From positions 1 through 41,971 of the forward strand of contig CALVSC010000006.1 in assembly GCA_944358855.1 (NCBI GenBank): a DNA stretch of 41,971 bases, read 5' to 3'. The notes under the pieces were generated by a model that saw nothing but the letters and a program-made list of their open reading frames with translations, made no database searches and was not told the origin of the DNA. The DNA comes from an uncultured Bacilli bacterium. Lineage in GTDB: Bacteria; Bacillota_I; Bacilli_A; RF39; UBA660. The number at the start of each line of letters is the position of its first letter. The first letter of the stretch is position 1. This document shows positions 34,038-41,944 of this stretch, one piece after another. Made by a program: the position numbers and the translations under genes.

Positions 34038-35356
34038 AGGAAAAGAAGTATAAGAAAACTAGCAACCAATGACATAAAAATAATCAATATCATAAGTAAA
34101 GGAGTCGTAAACGCTGCTCTATCTACATTTAATGTTTTCTGATAAACCATATGATTAGTATTAGTTTTTCTAGCATTAGCTACATTTTCATAACTCATTA
34201 AACTAGAACTAATAGTAAGAGTAGAACCATCACTAGAATATAGATGATAAAACTGATTATCACTTCGCGTTTGATTCTGTTGATCCATACTATTTATTAA
34301 TAAATTCTTACTCTCCTCAAAATCATTTTTATCGCAATATAATTGAACTGGTTCAACATTTGGATTATTTTTCTTTTCTACAACAATAGAAACTTTATCT
34401 TCATCTTCTTTATCAACAACAGAAACATCAACACCAGATTCTCCCATATCGTTAGCAAGAGCTCTATATCCATCCACAACATCAAGAGCATCCTCTCCCG
34501 AAACAAGGCCCAAATCTTTAACATTACGCCTAACAGAAGCTCCACTAAGCATTGATACATCTCTAACTTCACTAGAATCTTTACTATCTATTATTCTATC
34601 ACCTGTATCTTCATTAACAAGAACACTATCTCCCATTTCATCAGTACTCATAATGGTATTATCATCTACAGAGTCAATAGCATCTGTATATATCTGTGCA
34701 CTATCCGAAAAAACTCTTTTTTTCTCTTTACCATAAATATAAGAAGAATACACCTCAGGATGATTAACCATAAAAGACACCTGCGAATTTTGTACATCTG
34801 GAGACATTCCTTCTAAATAGTCAACATCACGTCTAGCATTTTTTAAAGATTTTTCCAACATATCAACCATATCCCTCTCAGGAAGAATACCATCTTTATT
34901 ATGAATACTCAAAGTAAAAGAATGATGAGAATTAAGTTGGAATTTTACATCTACACCCGTATTAGAAAAGGTAGAAAGCAAACTATCAATCTCAGCTTGA
35001 TGAAAAGCATCCACTTCCATAACAAAATCCCCTTTATTATTAGTGTCAAAAGAATAATCGATTTTTTTACTACTACACACATTCTCTAATCCTGATACAT
35101 TAGGATTCATCTCATAACCATCAATAAAATAATCCTCTATATCTTTAGAATCCAATTCTGCTATTTGAGCAAGTTCACGATTAGTAAACGCATCGTTATA
35201 AACTCTTAAAACTTCTTGAATAACCAAATCTAAACGTTCCGGATATTCTGTTTTAAAAATTATGTCCTCTAAATTAATAGGAATATTTTTTTCTTGAAAT
35301 AAATAACTCATATAAGTAGCTTTTGCACATAACTTCATCCTATCATTACTCGTCAC
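34034..35356 (-). CDS. Uncharacterised tail-anchored protein, 440 residues
   Basis: I do not recognise this protein. The first 90 or so residues are helical (MKLCAKATYMSYLFQEKNIP and TNRELAQIAELDSKDIEDYF, a possible helix-turn-helix). The middle is acidic and rich in Ser, Asp and Val (DDNTIMSTDEMGDSVLVNED; VDVSVVDKEDEDKVSIVVEK) and looks like beta-strand modules. One hydrophobic segment of about 20 residues (TTPLLMILIIFMSLVASFLI) forms the very C-terminus. The protein therefore faces the cytoplasm and is held by a C-terminal anchor, which is rare in bacteria. The start is a GTG with a distant AAGG. It is a single gene between the second ackA and the first ackA, with its own promoter. Confidence 0.7.
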   Translation of the reverse strand: MTSNDRMKLCAKATYMSYLFQEKNIPINLEDIIFKTEYPERLDLVIQEVLRVYNDAFTNRELAQIAELDSKDIEDYFIDGYEMNPNVSGLENVCSSKKIDYSFDTNNKGDFVMEVDAFHQAEIDSLLSTFSNTGVDVKFQLNSHHSFTLSIHNKDGILPERDMVDMLEKSLKNARRDVDYLEGMSPDVQNSQVSFMVNHPEVYSSYIYGKEKKRVFSDSAQIYTDAIDSVDDNTIMSTDEMGDSVLVNEDTGDRIIDSKDSSEVRDVSMLSGASVRRNVKDLGLVSGEDALDVVDGYRALANDMGESGVDVSVVDKEDEDKVSIVVEKKNNPNVEPVQLYCDKNDFEESKNLLINSMDQQNQTRSDNQFYHLYSSDGSTLTISSSLMSYENVANARKTNTNHMVYQKTLNVDRAAFTTPLLMILIIFMSLVASFLILLFL

Positions 35357-35379
35357 AATATCACGACCTTATCATAACA

Positions 35380-35408
35380 AGTATACTAAAGGAAAAAAAG
35401 AAAGTAAA
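35380..35408 (-). promoter_or_regulatory. Predicted promoter of the tail-anchored protein gene
   Basis: On the minus strand TTTACT (35403-35408), 17 bases and TATACT (35380-35385). Confidence 0.6.
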
Positions 35409-35418
35409 TAAAAGAGCA

Positions 35419-35452
35419 TAAAAAAACTTATCACACAAAAGTATGATAAGTC
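35419..35452 (-). terminator. Terminator of ackA copy 2
   Basis: An 11-bp stem with one G-T pair (35426-35436 with 35441-35451) and loop AAAA is followed by seven T on the minus strand. Confidence 0.88.
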
Positions 35453-35455
35453 TTA

Positions 35456-36643
35456 TTAAGAACAAATAGCATATGTATCTCTTGCAATCATCAATTCTTC
35501 ATCTGTACCTAATACATAAACTGGAATACGAGAGTCTTTCTTTGTTACAACTCCTTCTAATCCTTTACGAACAACAGTTTTTTGATTTAACTCTTCATCA
35601 CATTCTACACCAATTGCTGATAATTTTTTCATAACCTCACTACGAATCATAGGATCATTTTCTCCACCACCAGCAGTAAAGCATATTGCATCTACTTTTC
35701 CATTAAGTTTCATATAATATCTAGCAATATAGTCAACAATCTTATTAGTATACATATTAACAGCTAACACAACTTGCTTATCGCCTTTTTCAAAGCCTTC
35801 ATCAATATCTCTTAAATCACTTTTACCAGCAATTCCTTGTAATCCACTATTAAAATTCAATTGTCTTTCTATCCAATCAATACTACGTTCTTCTTCTTTC
35901 AATACGTAATTAATTAAAGAATAATCAATATCACCAGAACGGGTACCCATCATAATACCTGCATTAGGAGTAAATCCCATAGATGTATCGATACATTTAC
36001 CTTCTTTTACAGCTGTAATACTACAACCACTACCAATATGGCAAATAATTAAATTAGGGACTTTACCTAAAATATCAGTCATTTTTTCTGTAATAAACTT
36101 ATGACTTAAACCATGAAATCCATATTTTCTAACAGCGTATTTTTCATACCATTCATAAGGTACAGGATATAAATAAGTGTCTTCTTCCATAGTTTGATGA
36201 AAAGCAGTATCAAAACAAACCACATTTTTTGCATTAGGAACTTCTTCCATAAAAGCTCTCATTCCTTTTACAGCACCAGGATTATGTAAAGGTGCCAATG
36301 GAGATAAAGCTTCAATTTCGTTAACAACTTTTTCATCTAACAAAACAGATTTAGAATATTTACTTCCTCCATGAACAACACGATGACCAACAGCCTCAAT
36401 TTCATCCAAAGAAGAAATGGCTTTATGTTCTAATAAATGTTTTAGCAACAACGTAACAGCATCTTTATGATCATTCATAACCACTTCAGCTGACTCTTTC
36501 TTATCTCCGATTGTTAAACTATACTTAGAACCATCTAAACCAATTCTCTCATAATTACCCTTCATTAATATTTTCTCTTCAGGCATCTCATATAAACGAA
36601 ATTTTAAAGTACTACTACCTGCATTTACTGATAATAATTTCAT
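35456..36643 (-). CDS. ackA: Acetate kinase-family protein (copy 2, divergent)
   Basis: This 395-residue protein is a second acetate/propionate kinase-family member. It shares the fold markers with copy 1: VNAGSSTLKFRLYEM, GHRVVHGGSKYS, DTAFHQTM, CHIGSGCSITAVKEGKC, MGTRSGDID and GTDEELMIARDT. It differs at two conserved sites: RKYGFHGLSHKF has Leu where the family has Thr (HGTSH), and GDIDYS has Tyr where copy 1 and the family have Pro. A different acyl substrate is possible, which is inference. The ATG at 36643 follows GGAGAGA and matches the start of the family; an upstream reading to 36712 crosses the promoter. It sits inside a block of unknown genes with its own promoter and terminator. 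Confidence 0.92.
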   Translation of the reverse strand: MKLLSVNAGSSTLKFRLYEMPEEKILMKGNYERIGLDGSKYSLTIGDKKESAEVVMNDHKDAVTLLLKHLLEHKAISSLDEIEAVGHRVVHGGSKYSKSVLLDEKVVNEIEALSPLAPLHNPGAVKGMRAFMEEVPNAKNVVCFDTAFHQTMEEDTYLYPVPYEWYEKYAVRKYGFHGLSHKFITEKMTDILGKVPNLIICHIGSGCSITAVKEGKCIDTSMGFTPNAGIMMGTRSGDIDYSLINYVLKEEERSIDWIERQLNFNSGLQGIAGKSDLRDIDEGFEKGDKQVVLAVNMYTNKIVDYIARYYMKLNGKVDAICFTAGGGENDPMIRSEVMKKLSAIGVECDEELNQKTVVRKGLEGVVTKKDSRIPVYVLGTDEELMIARDTYAICS

Positions 36644-36664
36644 ATAATCTCTCCTTGTATTCCT

Positions 36665-36673
36665 ACTATAACA
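36665..36673 (-). promoter_or_regulatory. Predicted extended -10 promoter of ackA copy 2
   Basis: TGTTATAGT on the minus strand, 22 bases before the start codon, after a T-rich stretch without a good -35. Confidence 0.5.
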
Positions 36674-36698
36674 TATTTTAACAAAAAAAGAAAACCCT

Positions 36699-36992
36699 TT
36701 ATAGACCAACAAAATCTAAATAACCAGGATTTTCTTTAATTAATAATTCAAATTTAGGAATAGTAGACTTTTCAATTCTTTCACGAATATAATCTAAATT
36801 TTCATAAAATAAAGTGGATTTCATTAAAATGAACTCTTTAATATTAACAACACCAAGACTATAGAAATAATCTAAAATAGAAATAACTTTATCATCTTCT
36901 AATAAGAAAATAGATAATATATCATCATTTAAACTTTCTTTTATATCTAAAATATCATCTTTAGATAAATTATATTTTTCTAGATAATCCAT
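36699..36992 (-). CDS. Uncharacterised small helical-repeat protein
   Basis: I do not recognise this 97-residue protein. It is all-helical and acidic. Units such as ISILDYFYSLGVVNIKEFI followed by STLFYENLDYIRERI, and the end LLIKENPGYLDFVGL, have the spacing of mTERF/HEAT-like helical repeats (helix, L-G-V turn, helix, P-x-x-L). It overlaps the 3' end of the 607-residue protein gene by 23 bases, with GGAGGAG before its ATG. The 607-residue protein shows similar units, so the two may be one functional pair. No terminator is clear after it. Confidence 0.65.
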   Translation of the reverse strand: MDYLEKYNLSKDDILDIKESLNDDILSIFLLEDDKVISILDYFYSLGVVNIKEFILMKSTLFYENLDYIRERIEKSTIPKFELLIKENPGYLDFVGL

Positions 36993-38793
36993 TACTATCT
37001 CCTCCTCTACTATAAGCTCTATCTATATCATCTTTCATTGCTTTAAAACTATCTTCTGTTAAATACATACCAGAAACAGCAGAATATAAGAAAGCATCTT
37101 CTCCCATGTAACCTTCACTTTTTAAAGCTCCATAAGAACTTAAAACTTTATAACGAGAAACATCAACACCACCAATAGTATAATAAGGATTATCACCCTC
37201 TCTAAAATTATTCTCTAAATAGCAAATATTCTCATCATCTTCTATACCAGTATCTAAACCATAATCTCTTTGACTTAGTACCTCATCAAATAATGAAGCA
37301 TTAGGAATTTTATCAGTAATAGATACAAAATTATCTTTTACATAATTAGCAAGATCATCACCTAAGGCAAATTCACCATTTGCTAAATGAACATCTGTTT
37401 TTAAAGTTCCAATTCTATGTTCAGAAGAAATCTTATCATAATAATCAAATCGATTATTTTCTTGTTTTAAAGCATATAACTTAGCAAAAGCCTCTTCTCT
37501 AAAAGAAACAAAAGCAGAAGGGAAATAATAAACATAATTAAAATTATCATTACCTAATAAGCCTAATTCAATAAACCGATTAGCTTTCTCAAAAATATGA
37601 GAAGAAGTAAAAATAGAAACTGGAAATAAAGATTGATCCCGTCCATCAAAAAAGCCAAAATCTCTTAATAAATTATAATTTTGTACTACCCTATTATGTG
37701 GTTGTTGTAAAGCACTAAGGCCCCTACCCTGAGCAATAGAAACATCAAATCCCAAAGACTTAAGAAACTCTTCATTTTTAACCAAATCATCATAAGAAAC
37801 TCTATGTGCTGCTGAAAATAGTACAGAATTATTGTTGGAAGAAGACTTTCTCTGCTTTGCAGAGCTTTTCTTTCTAATAGAAGAAGATGACATATTATTT
37901 ATCCAAACAGAAGGAATAGAAAACAATGTTTTAGGAACAGAGGAAAAACTTTCATATCTACTCTTTAACGTTTCTAAATCTCCATAAACTGCAATAGTAA
38001 GTAAAGCATCTGGAGTAAAAGAAGTTAAAATGTTTTTACTTTGCATATAAGCTAAAATTGATTTTGCTTTACCCAAATGAATATGACTTAACACTTCATC
38101 TTTATTTCTTGATAAAAGTGATTGTACTTTATCAGGAACTTGAAACTCGGACAATAAAGACTTAACCTGATCCATATCGGCAAGTGAAACCACTTTATGT
38201 TGATGTAAAATAGCGTCATTATAAGCAATAATCTGTTTTAACAAAGAAGCTTTATATTGAAAAGAAACATTAGGATCATTAACTGCTTCATCTAACAAAT
38301 GAAAATCTTCAATATCTAACAAAGTCATATCATCAGGATCCGTAACTTTAGCATCCAAATCTTCATAACTAAAAATTTTATTTTCCATCATAGATAATTT
38401 TTCCTTAACTTCATCAGGATGGTTTAAATGATAATCTCTTTCACTCTGTAACTTTTCAATTCTATTATCAAGAGCGGAAGTAATACGATTAATAAATCTA
38501 CTCTGACCAGCAGAAATCTTCATCTTTAACCCTTTTTCATAAATACCTTCTAAGACACTTTGTACCTCATGAAATTTACTTAAAAAACCAGGATCTGTAA
38601 CATCAACAATATCTTGAAAATCACTAGGTAATAAATAACATAAATTTTCTACACTCTCATCAATCTGATCTTTAATAGAACGTAATCTATTAATATCTTC
38701 TTGAACTCCACCATTAGAAGTCATAGAAGAAAGTCTCTCATACTCCTGATATAAATACTCAATTCTACTTGTTATTAAATCATGTAAATTCAC
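36970..38793 (-). CDS. Uncharacterised 607-residue coiled-coil and helical-repeat protein
   Basis: I do not recognise this protein. The first 150 residues are charged helices with coiled-coil character (RIEYLYQEYERLSSMTS; LDNRIEKLQSERDYHLNHPD). Residues from about 210 to 480 hold repeated helix pairs with L-G-F/L turns and Pro at unit ends (EEFLKSLGFDVS; NLLRDFGFFDGRDQSLFPVS; ANRFIELGLLGNDNF), like mTERF/HEAT units. A Ser/Lys/Arg-rich linker (SSSIRKKSSAKQRKSSSNNN) splits them. There is no signal peptide or membrane segment. The start is a GTG with GGAGGTGA in front, which shares its TGA with the stop of the small gene upstream. It is third in an operon of four. Confidence 0.7.
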   Translation of the reverse strand: MNLHDLITSRIEYLYQEYERLSSMTSNGGVQEDINRLRSIKDQIDESVENLCYLLPSDFQDIVDVTDPGFLSKFHEVQSVLEGIYEKGLKMKISAGQSRFINRITSALDNRIEKLQSERDYHLNHPDEVKEKLSMMENKIFSYEDLDAKVTDPDDMTLLDIEDFHLLDEAVNDPNVSFQYKASLLKQIIAYNDAILHQHKVVSLADMDQVKSLLSEFQVPDKVQSLLSRNKDEVLSHIHLGKAKSILAYMQSKNILTSFTPDALLTIAVYGDLETLKSRYESFSSVPKTLFSIPSVWINNMSSSSIRKKSSAKQRKSSSNNNSVLFSAAHRVSYDDLVKNEEFLKSLGFDVSIAQGRGLSALQQPHNRVVQNYNLLRDFGFFDGRDQSLFPVSIFTSSHIFEKANRFIELGLLGNDNFNYVYYFPSAFVSFREEAFAKLYALKQENNRFDYYDKISSEHRIGTLKTDVHLANGEFALGDDLANYVKDNFVSITDKIPNASLFDEVLSQRDYGLDTGIEDDENICYLENNFREGDNPYYTIGGVDVSRYKVLSSYGALKSEGYMGEDAFLYSAVSGMYLTEDSFKAMKDDIDRAYSRGGDSNGLSRKI

Positions 38794-38797
38794 GCCA

Positions 38798-39001
38798 TCA
38801 CCTCCAATTCAACAAAATATGATACATCTTTAAATAAAAAGAAAAGTCTCGACTAGATAAATGAATCTTTTGATAAAACTCCTTCGTACTAATACCTAGT
38901 TGATAAGAAAGTTCAGAAACAGGAACTTCTTTTTCTAAAATAAGTTCTAAACAATCCAATTTAATATCAATAAACAATTGCTCTAATTTCTTATCTATCA
39001 T
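38798..39001 (-). CDS. Small helix-turn-helix-like protein, 67 residues
   Basis: I do not recognise this protein by name. It has an acidic helix (KKLEQLFIDIKLDCLELILE) followed by VPVSELSYQLGISTKEFYQK, which has the spacing of a helix-turn-helix (A/S-x2-L-G-I-S), and a Tyr/Leu-rich end. Its ATG overlaps the TGA of the upstream 454-residue protein (ATGA). This tight coupling and the size are like an antitoxin or a small regulator, but no family match can be claimed from reading alone. Confidence 0.6.
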   Translation of the reverse strand: MIDKKLEQLFIDIKLDCLELILEKEVPVSELSYQLGISTKEFYQKIHLSSRDFSFYLKMYHILLNWR

Positions 39002-40362
39002 CGTCTCATTCCTCCCATATCTAAACTATCAGATATTTCTCTGCTAAAGGAATCTTGAAATACTTGTTGAGAAAGCACAAAGTCAGAACTACTACTTTTC
39101 ATGGACTTTAAAGACTTTTCAATTAAAGACTGCTCTCTTTGATATATTCTAACACTCTCATCATAAATATCTCTTCTATCAGCAAAAGATAAAACCAATA
39201 CATCTCCTTGATAAGGAATAAAAGAGACTAATAAATTGGAAGAATTAACAGTATACATATGATGAGAAAATTTTTTCCCAACTAAAACAGGTTTACTCTT
39301 AATATCTCGGTCAGACTTACCAAGACCTTCTAATTTTGTTAATATAGAACGCATTTTCTTTCTATCATTCTTAGAAAAAGACTCAAGTTGAAAGAAAGGC
39401 TTTCCATCATCGTCAAGTAAAAAGTAAACATGACTCTTATCATCAACTTTACTATCATCTTTTTCTTCACTAAATTGTTGATCTAATTCTTGGACAACCT
39501 GAAAAGTCGAATTTAAACTAGATAAATCTTCTCGTAATTCTTCCATACGATGTGCTCCCTGATCAGAACTTTTTAAAGCACCATCTATTTTATCTTTTAA
39601 CACTCTCATTTGATACACAGATAACAATAACCGTATATCATCATAATTCATCGTATCAGAAAGTTCTTGTTCTCTTCCTTCTTTTTTTAGCTCATCATAA
39701 ATTTCCACAACTTGTCTATAATAATCCAACTCCTCAGGACTAAGACTAGAAACTTTATAATAATATTTTGTTAAATATGGATTAACCTCTTCCATAACTT
39801 GAGAATAAGAATCCTTAAAACTAGATACCATATCAGCAGAAACAGTTATTGTATCTAAATCTATTTTTTCAACAGTTGCTTCCAAACAACTATGATATGC
39901 CATAGAACGTAATACTGCCAATTTTTCTTCATCACTTAATTTACTACGTAATACTTTATTTGCTTTTGTCGTATCACTCATCGTATCAAAAGCATGAATT
40001 CTTTTTTGTACACTCGCTAAATCCTTTAACGTCTTTGCCGGATTTTTTACACATTCTAATAATTCACTATTTCTTCGAATCTCATTAACTGCTTCCGTTA
40101 CTTGGTCGATATTTAAAAGACCACAGTCAGAAAAATATTGTAACAAATCAAATTGACTTTCTAAAGACGGTTCTACACTTAATAATAAATCTCTATTTTC
40201 TAACAAACCAGAAACATTATGGACATCATCATCCTCCCCTTTTTGTAACAAAACAGAAGCACACTGATAACGTTTTCTAAGAGCACTTTCTTTCTTTTCT
40301 AATCGTAATCTTTCTTGTTCTAAAATATGTTCAAACTCTTCTAAAGCTTTATCAGAATCCAT
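38998..40362 (-). CDS. Uncharacterised 454-residue coiled-coil protein with RelE/ParE-like C-terminal region
   Basis: I do not recognise the whole protein. The start is a charged coiled coil (ALEEFEHILEQERLRLEKKE). Helical units follow (LLENRDLLLSVEPSLESQ and FDLLQYFSDCGLLNIDQV), then more coiled coil to about residue 300. Residues 312-402 look different: FFQLESFSKNDRKKMRSIL, VLVGKKFSHHMYTVNSS, LLVSFIPYQGDVLVLSF and ADRRDIYDES. This order (helices, then strands, ending H/D-R-R-D-I-Y) recalls RelE/ParE-type toxins, but the usual Arg of the central strand is not seen. The ATG at 40362 lies seven bases after AGGAGG; an upstream ATG overlaps it. It leads a four-gene unit with the 67-, 607- and 97-residue proteins. 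Confidence 0.65.
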   Translation of the reverse strand: MDSDKALEEFEHILEQERLRLEKKESALRKRYQCASVLLQKGEDDDVHNVSGLLENRDLLLSVEPSLESQFDLLQYFSDCGLLNIDQVTEAVNEIRRNSELLECVKNPAKTLKDLASVQKRIHAFDTMSDTTKANKVLRSKLSDEEKLAVLRSMAYHSCLEATVEKIDLDTITVSADMVSSFKDSYSQVMEEVNPYLTKYYYKVSSLSPEELDYYRQVVEIYDELKKEGREQELSDTMNYDDIRLLLSVYQMRVLKDKIDGALKSSDQGAHRMEELREDLSSLNSTFQVVQELDQQFSEEKDDSKVDDKSHVYFLLDDDGKPFFQLESFSKNDRKKMRSILTKLEGLGKSDRDIKSKPVLVGKKFSHHMYTVNSSNLLVSFIPYQGDVLVLSFADRRDIYDESVRIYQREQSLIEKSLKSMKSSSSDFVLSQQVFQDSFSREISDSLDMGGMRR

Positions 40363-40408
40363 AACCATTCCTCCTATTATTACTACAATAAGAATAACAC
40401 AAAACAAC

Positions 40409-40436
40409 AAAAAAAGATAGGTTTATAACCTATCTT
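40409..40436 (-). terminator. Terminator of the spore protein gene
   Basis: A 10-bp stem AAGATAGGTT/AACCTATCTT (40414-40423 with 40427-40436) is followed by T on the minus strand, 11 bases after the stop codon. Confidence 0.88.
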
Positions 40437-40446
40437 GTAAGCTAAC

Positions 40447-40656
40447 TTATTTATTATTATAGCTTCCACTTACTTGGTTCATTCCGTTTTGAACTAAACG
40501 TCTAGTAATTTCACCACCAACAGTACCATTAGCACGACTAGTAGCATCAGGTCCTAAGTTAACACCAAATTCATTAGCTATTTCATATTTCATTTTTTCA
40601 ATAGCTTGTTTAGCTCCAGGAACTCTCATTTTCATAGAATTCTTTGAACTGTTCAT
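40447..40656 (-). CDS. Alpha/beta-type small acid-soluble spore protein (SASP)
   Basis: SASPs coat forespore DNA and protect it from damage; they are cut by the GPR protease at germination. The 69-residue protein has both family signatures: KYEIANEFGVNLGPDATS, which includes the GPR-type site E-I-A, and RANGTVGGEITRRLVQNG. The length is typical for SspA/SspC-like members. The ATG at 40656 follows AGGAGGTG; the GTG at 40665 overlaps that site. It is a single gene with a terminator. Together with spoIVA it shows that the organism makes spores. Confidence 0.97.
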   Translation of the reverse strand: MNSSKNSMKMRVPGAKQAIEKMKYEIANEFGVNLGPDATSRANGTVGGEITRRLVQNGMNQVSGSYNNK

Positions 40657-40701
40657 GATATTCACCTCCTACATTCATAGGTTGTGAAACTTTATTAAAT
40701 T

Positions 40702-40732
40702 TAATACGAAAATTTTACTGGTAATTTATAAC
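40702..40732 (-). promoter_or_regulatory. Weak candidate sigma-G-like promoter of the SASP gene
   Basis: On the minus strand GTTATA (40727-40732), 18 bases and CGTATTA (40702-40708) partly fit the forespore sigma-G pattern (A-T-A in the -35; C-x-T-x-x-T-A in the -10). The match is imperfect, and the -35 overlaps the thiI stop codon. Confidence 0.3.
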
Positions 40733-41907
40733 AAATCAGAAAACTCTTCTTCTTCTCTAACAACAATTGTATCGACACTATCTACAGCAACATCAATTAA
40801 AGATAAAAAATCAAATTTTTCTTCCTCTTTTTTTGCTTGCTCTAACGAAGGATTAATAACAGGATGTTTAGGTACAAAGACAGTACAACAATCTTCATAA
40901 GGTAAGATACTAATATCATAAGTATCAATTTTCTTAGCTAAATCAATAATTTCCAACTTATCAAAACAAGCAACAGGTCTCAATACAGGCATACAAGTAA
41001 CTTCATTAATCACTCTCATACTAGTAAGTGTCTGAGAAGCAACTTGTCCAACTGACTCACCATTAATAATTGCATATGCTTGATATTTATTAGCTAATTT
41101 TTCCATAATACGATACATCATACGGCGCATAATAGTAATACAATAACTAGGACTACAATTTTTATATATTTCCTCTTGAATAGGAGTAAAATTAACAATA
41201 TGTAAACGAATATCTGGAGCATATTTAGCTAACTTTCTAGATAATTCAATTACTTTATTTCTAGCTTCCAAACTAGTATGAGGAATAGCTTCAAAATAAA
41301 CACAATCAACCAAAACTCCTCGCTTCATAGCCAAATAACCACTAACTGGAGAATCAATTCCTCCAGATAACATTAATAGACCTCTCGGTTGACTACCAAG
41401 CGGATATCCACCTGCTCCATGATAAGCATTAAAATAAATAAAACTATACTTTTCTCGTACCTCTACTTTAATAAGTAATTCAGGATGATGAACATCTACA
41501 ACAACTCCATCTTTATTCTTTAAAACAACTGCACCAAGTAAAGGATTAAGTTCCTGACTATGAATAGGAAAACTCTTATCACTTCTCTTAGACTCTACTT
41601 TAAAAGACTTAAAATTCATATTTTTAACTAAATCAATTAATAAACTTTTAATAGAATCAATATTAGTATCAACAATATAAGCAATATGATACATATGAAT
41701 ACCAAAAATACAATCCAACTTACTTTTAATCTTATCTAAATCACTATCATGAAACTCGATATACATACGACTTCTATCTTTATAAATTTTAACATCAAAA
41801 TTTTTTAACTTATTTTGTATCATACGATATAAAGTATTAATAAAAAAATTACGATTACCTTTCTTCGTACTCAACTCACCATACTTAATTAAAATTACAC
41901 GTTTCAT
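40726..41907 (-). CDS. thiI: tRNA 4-thiouridine synthetase ThiI (short form)
   Basis: ThiI adenylates and sulfurates U8 of tRNA and can feed sulfur to thiamine synthesis. The 393-residue protein has a ferredoxin-like/THUMP N-terminal part (about 1-165) and the PP-loop motif MLSGGIDSPVSGYLAMKRG near residue 185. Further marks are GESVGQVASQT and a late Cys pair in PYEDCCTVFVPKHP. It lacks the rhodanese domain of the Escherichia coli enzyme, as in Bacillus. There the partner cysteine desulfurase NifZ is a neighbour; none is seen in this window. The ATG at 41907 follows GGAG by eight bases. Confidence 0.96.
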   Translation of the reverse strand: MKRVILIKYGELSTKKGNRNFFINTLYRMIQNKLKNFDVKIYKDRSRMYIEFHDSDLDKIKSKLDCIFGIHMYHIAYIVDTNIDSIKSLLIDLVKNMNFKSFKVESKRSDKSFPIHSQELNPLLGAVVLKNKDGVVVDVHHPELLIKVEVREKYSFIYFNAYHGAGGYPLGSQPRGLLMLSGGIDSPVSGYLAMKRGVLVDCVYFEAIPHTSLEARNKVIELSRKLAKYAPDIRLHIVNFTPIQEEIYKNCSPSYCITIMRRMMYRIMEKLANKYQAYAIINGESVGQVASQTLTSMRVINEVTCMPVLRPVACFDKLEIIDLAKKIDTYDISILPYEDCCTVFVPKHPVINPSLEQAKKEEEKFDFLSLIDVAVDSVDTIVVREEEEFSDLL

Positions 41908-41931
41908 AACCATCACTCCAATAACGCTCTT

Positions 41932-41940
41932 ATTTTAACA
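41932..41940 (-). promoter_or_regulatory. Candidate extended -10 promoter of thiI
   Basis: TGTTAAAAT on the minus strand, after a T-rich stretch, 24 bases before the start. Confidence 0.45.
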
Positions 41941-41944
41941 TAAA

